Shown here: positions 5,783 through 5,950 of the stretch, piece by piece
Position numbering within the stretch: the first letter of the stretch is position 1
Layout of the letters: every line of letters starts with the position of its first letter
Source of the DNA: an uncultured Prevotella sp.
Lineage (GTDB): Bacteria > Bacteroidota > Bacteroidia > Bacteroidales > Bacteroidaceae
Direction of reading: 5' to 3'
NCBI GenBank assembly: GCA_902497035.1
Contig: CABVDL010000127.1
Location: 1-5,950, forward strand
Length of the DNA stretch: 5,950 bases
The notes under the pieces: model-generated
Databases searched by the model: none
What the model saw: only the letters and a program-made list of their open reading frames with translations
What the model was told of the DNA's origin: nothing
Made by a program: the position numbers and the translations under genes

Positions 5783-5950
5783 GTACTCAATCATACGAGT
5801 ACTTCACGTGAAGTACTCGAGTAATCAAGGCCGGATTACTGCAGTACTTGACGTGAAGTACTCGAGTAATCAAGGCCGGATTACTGCAGTACTTGACGTG
5901 AAGTACTCGAGTAATCAAGGCCGGATTACTGCAGTACTTGACGTGAAGTA
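5783..5950. repeat. Tandem array of a 45-bp double-hairpin unit, continuing past window end
   Basis: Non-coding. Complete units lie at 5798-5842, 5843-5887 and 5888-5932, and a partial fourth at 5933-5950 reaches the window edge. Units 2 and 3 are identical; unit 1 differs only at 5805 (C instead of G). Each unit is arm AGTACTT, loop GACGTG, arm AAGTACT, linker CG, arm AGTAATC, loop AAGGCCG, arm GATTACT, linker GC: 7+6+7+2+7+7+7+2 = 45. A degenerate lead-in at 5783-5797 contains GTACTC, the complement of GAGTAC at 5797-5802. There are no unique spacers, so it is not a CRISPR array, and no open reading frame of note crosses it. Function is unknown; it resembles clustered palindromic intergenic elements or a variable-number tandem repeat. 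Confidence 0.93.
5796..5819. repeat. Perfect 24-bp palindrome at the array's leading edge
   Basis: Bases 5796-5819 read the same on both strands: half-site CGAGTACTTCAC followed by its complement. The centre is CACGTG. In later units the same position has GACGTG and the left flank is GC instead of CG, which breaks the palindrome down to 7-bp arms around an ACGT core. Confidence 0.9.

Noticed and set aside
5783..5950. CRISPR array
   Set aside because: The whole 45-bp unit repeats without unique spacers, so it is a simple tandem array.

Overview
The window looks like a chromosomal housekeeping segment from a Bacteroidales bacterium, most likely Prevotella or a close relative. Three things point there. 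The gene set and order (rplY-pth-S4 protein diverging from a long-form nusB, then yajC, a YbbR-like gene, coaE and a DUF5606 gene) is Bacteroidetes-like. The two promoters I can recognise match the Bacteroidetes -33 TTTG / -7 TAnnTTTG pattern rather than the sigma70 -35/-10 pattern. Most start codons lack a strong Shine-Dalgarno sequence. The species cannot be fixed from the sequence alone.

Layout. Positions 66-1878 hold three genes on the minus strand, transcribed leftward: rplY (ribosomal protein L25/Ctc), pth (peptidyl-tRNA hydrolase) and an Hsp15-type S4 RNA-binding protein. A strong terminator-like hairpin lies between rplY and pth. Positions 1879-2092 are a divergent intergenic region with one promoter facing each way and a thrice-repeated CCAATCT word. 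Positions 2093-5701 hold five plus-strand genes: nusB, yajC, a YbbR-domain gene, coaE and a DUF5606 gene. yajC/ybbR and ybbR/coaE overlap by 8 and 4 bases. A good intrinsic terminator follows at 5724-5770. From 5783 to the end of the window there is no gene; this stretch holds a tandem array of a 45-bp unit that runs off the right edge.

Function. The left cluster concerns the ribosome and stalled translation: a 5S-rRNA-binding protein, the enzyme that clears peptidyl-tRNA, and a protein of the family that binds 50S subunits carrying peptidyl-tRNA. The right cluster mixes transcription antitermination (NusB), the Sec accessory subunit (YajC), a membrane-anchored YbbR protein, the last step of coenzyme A synthesis (CoaE) and a Bacteroidetes protein of unknown function.

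The genes are ordinary. The least ordinary signal is the 45-bp array: each unit divides without remainder into two 7-bp-stem hairpins joined by CG and GC dinucleotides, and the junctions are themselves palindromes. Other points worth a look are the long disordered C-terminal tail on NusB, the 21-bp coding repeat that builds the acidic tail of the S4 protein, and the hairpin upstream of pth. I see no defence system, mobile-element gene, RNA gene or CRISPR array.
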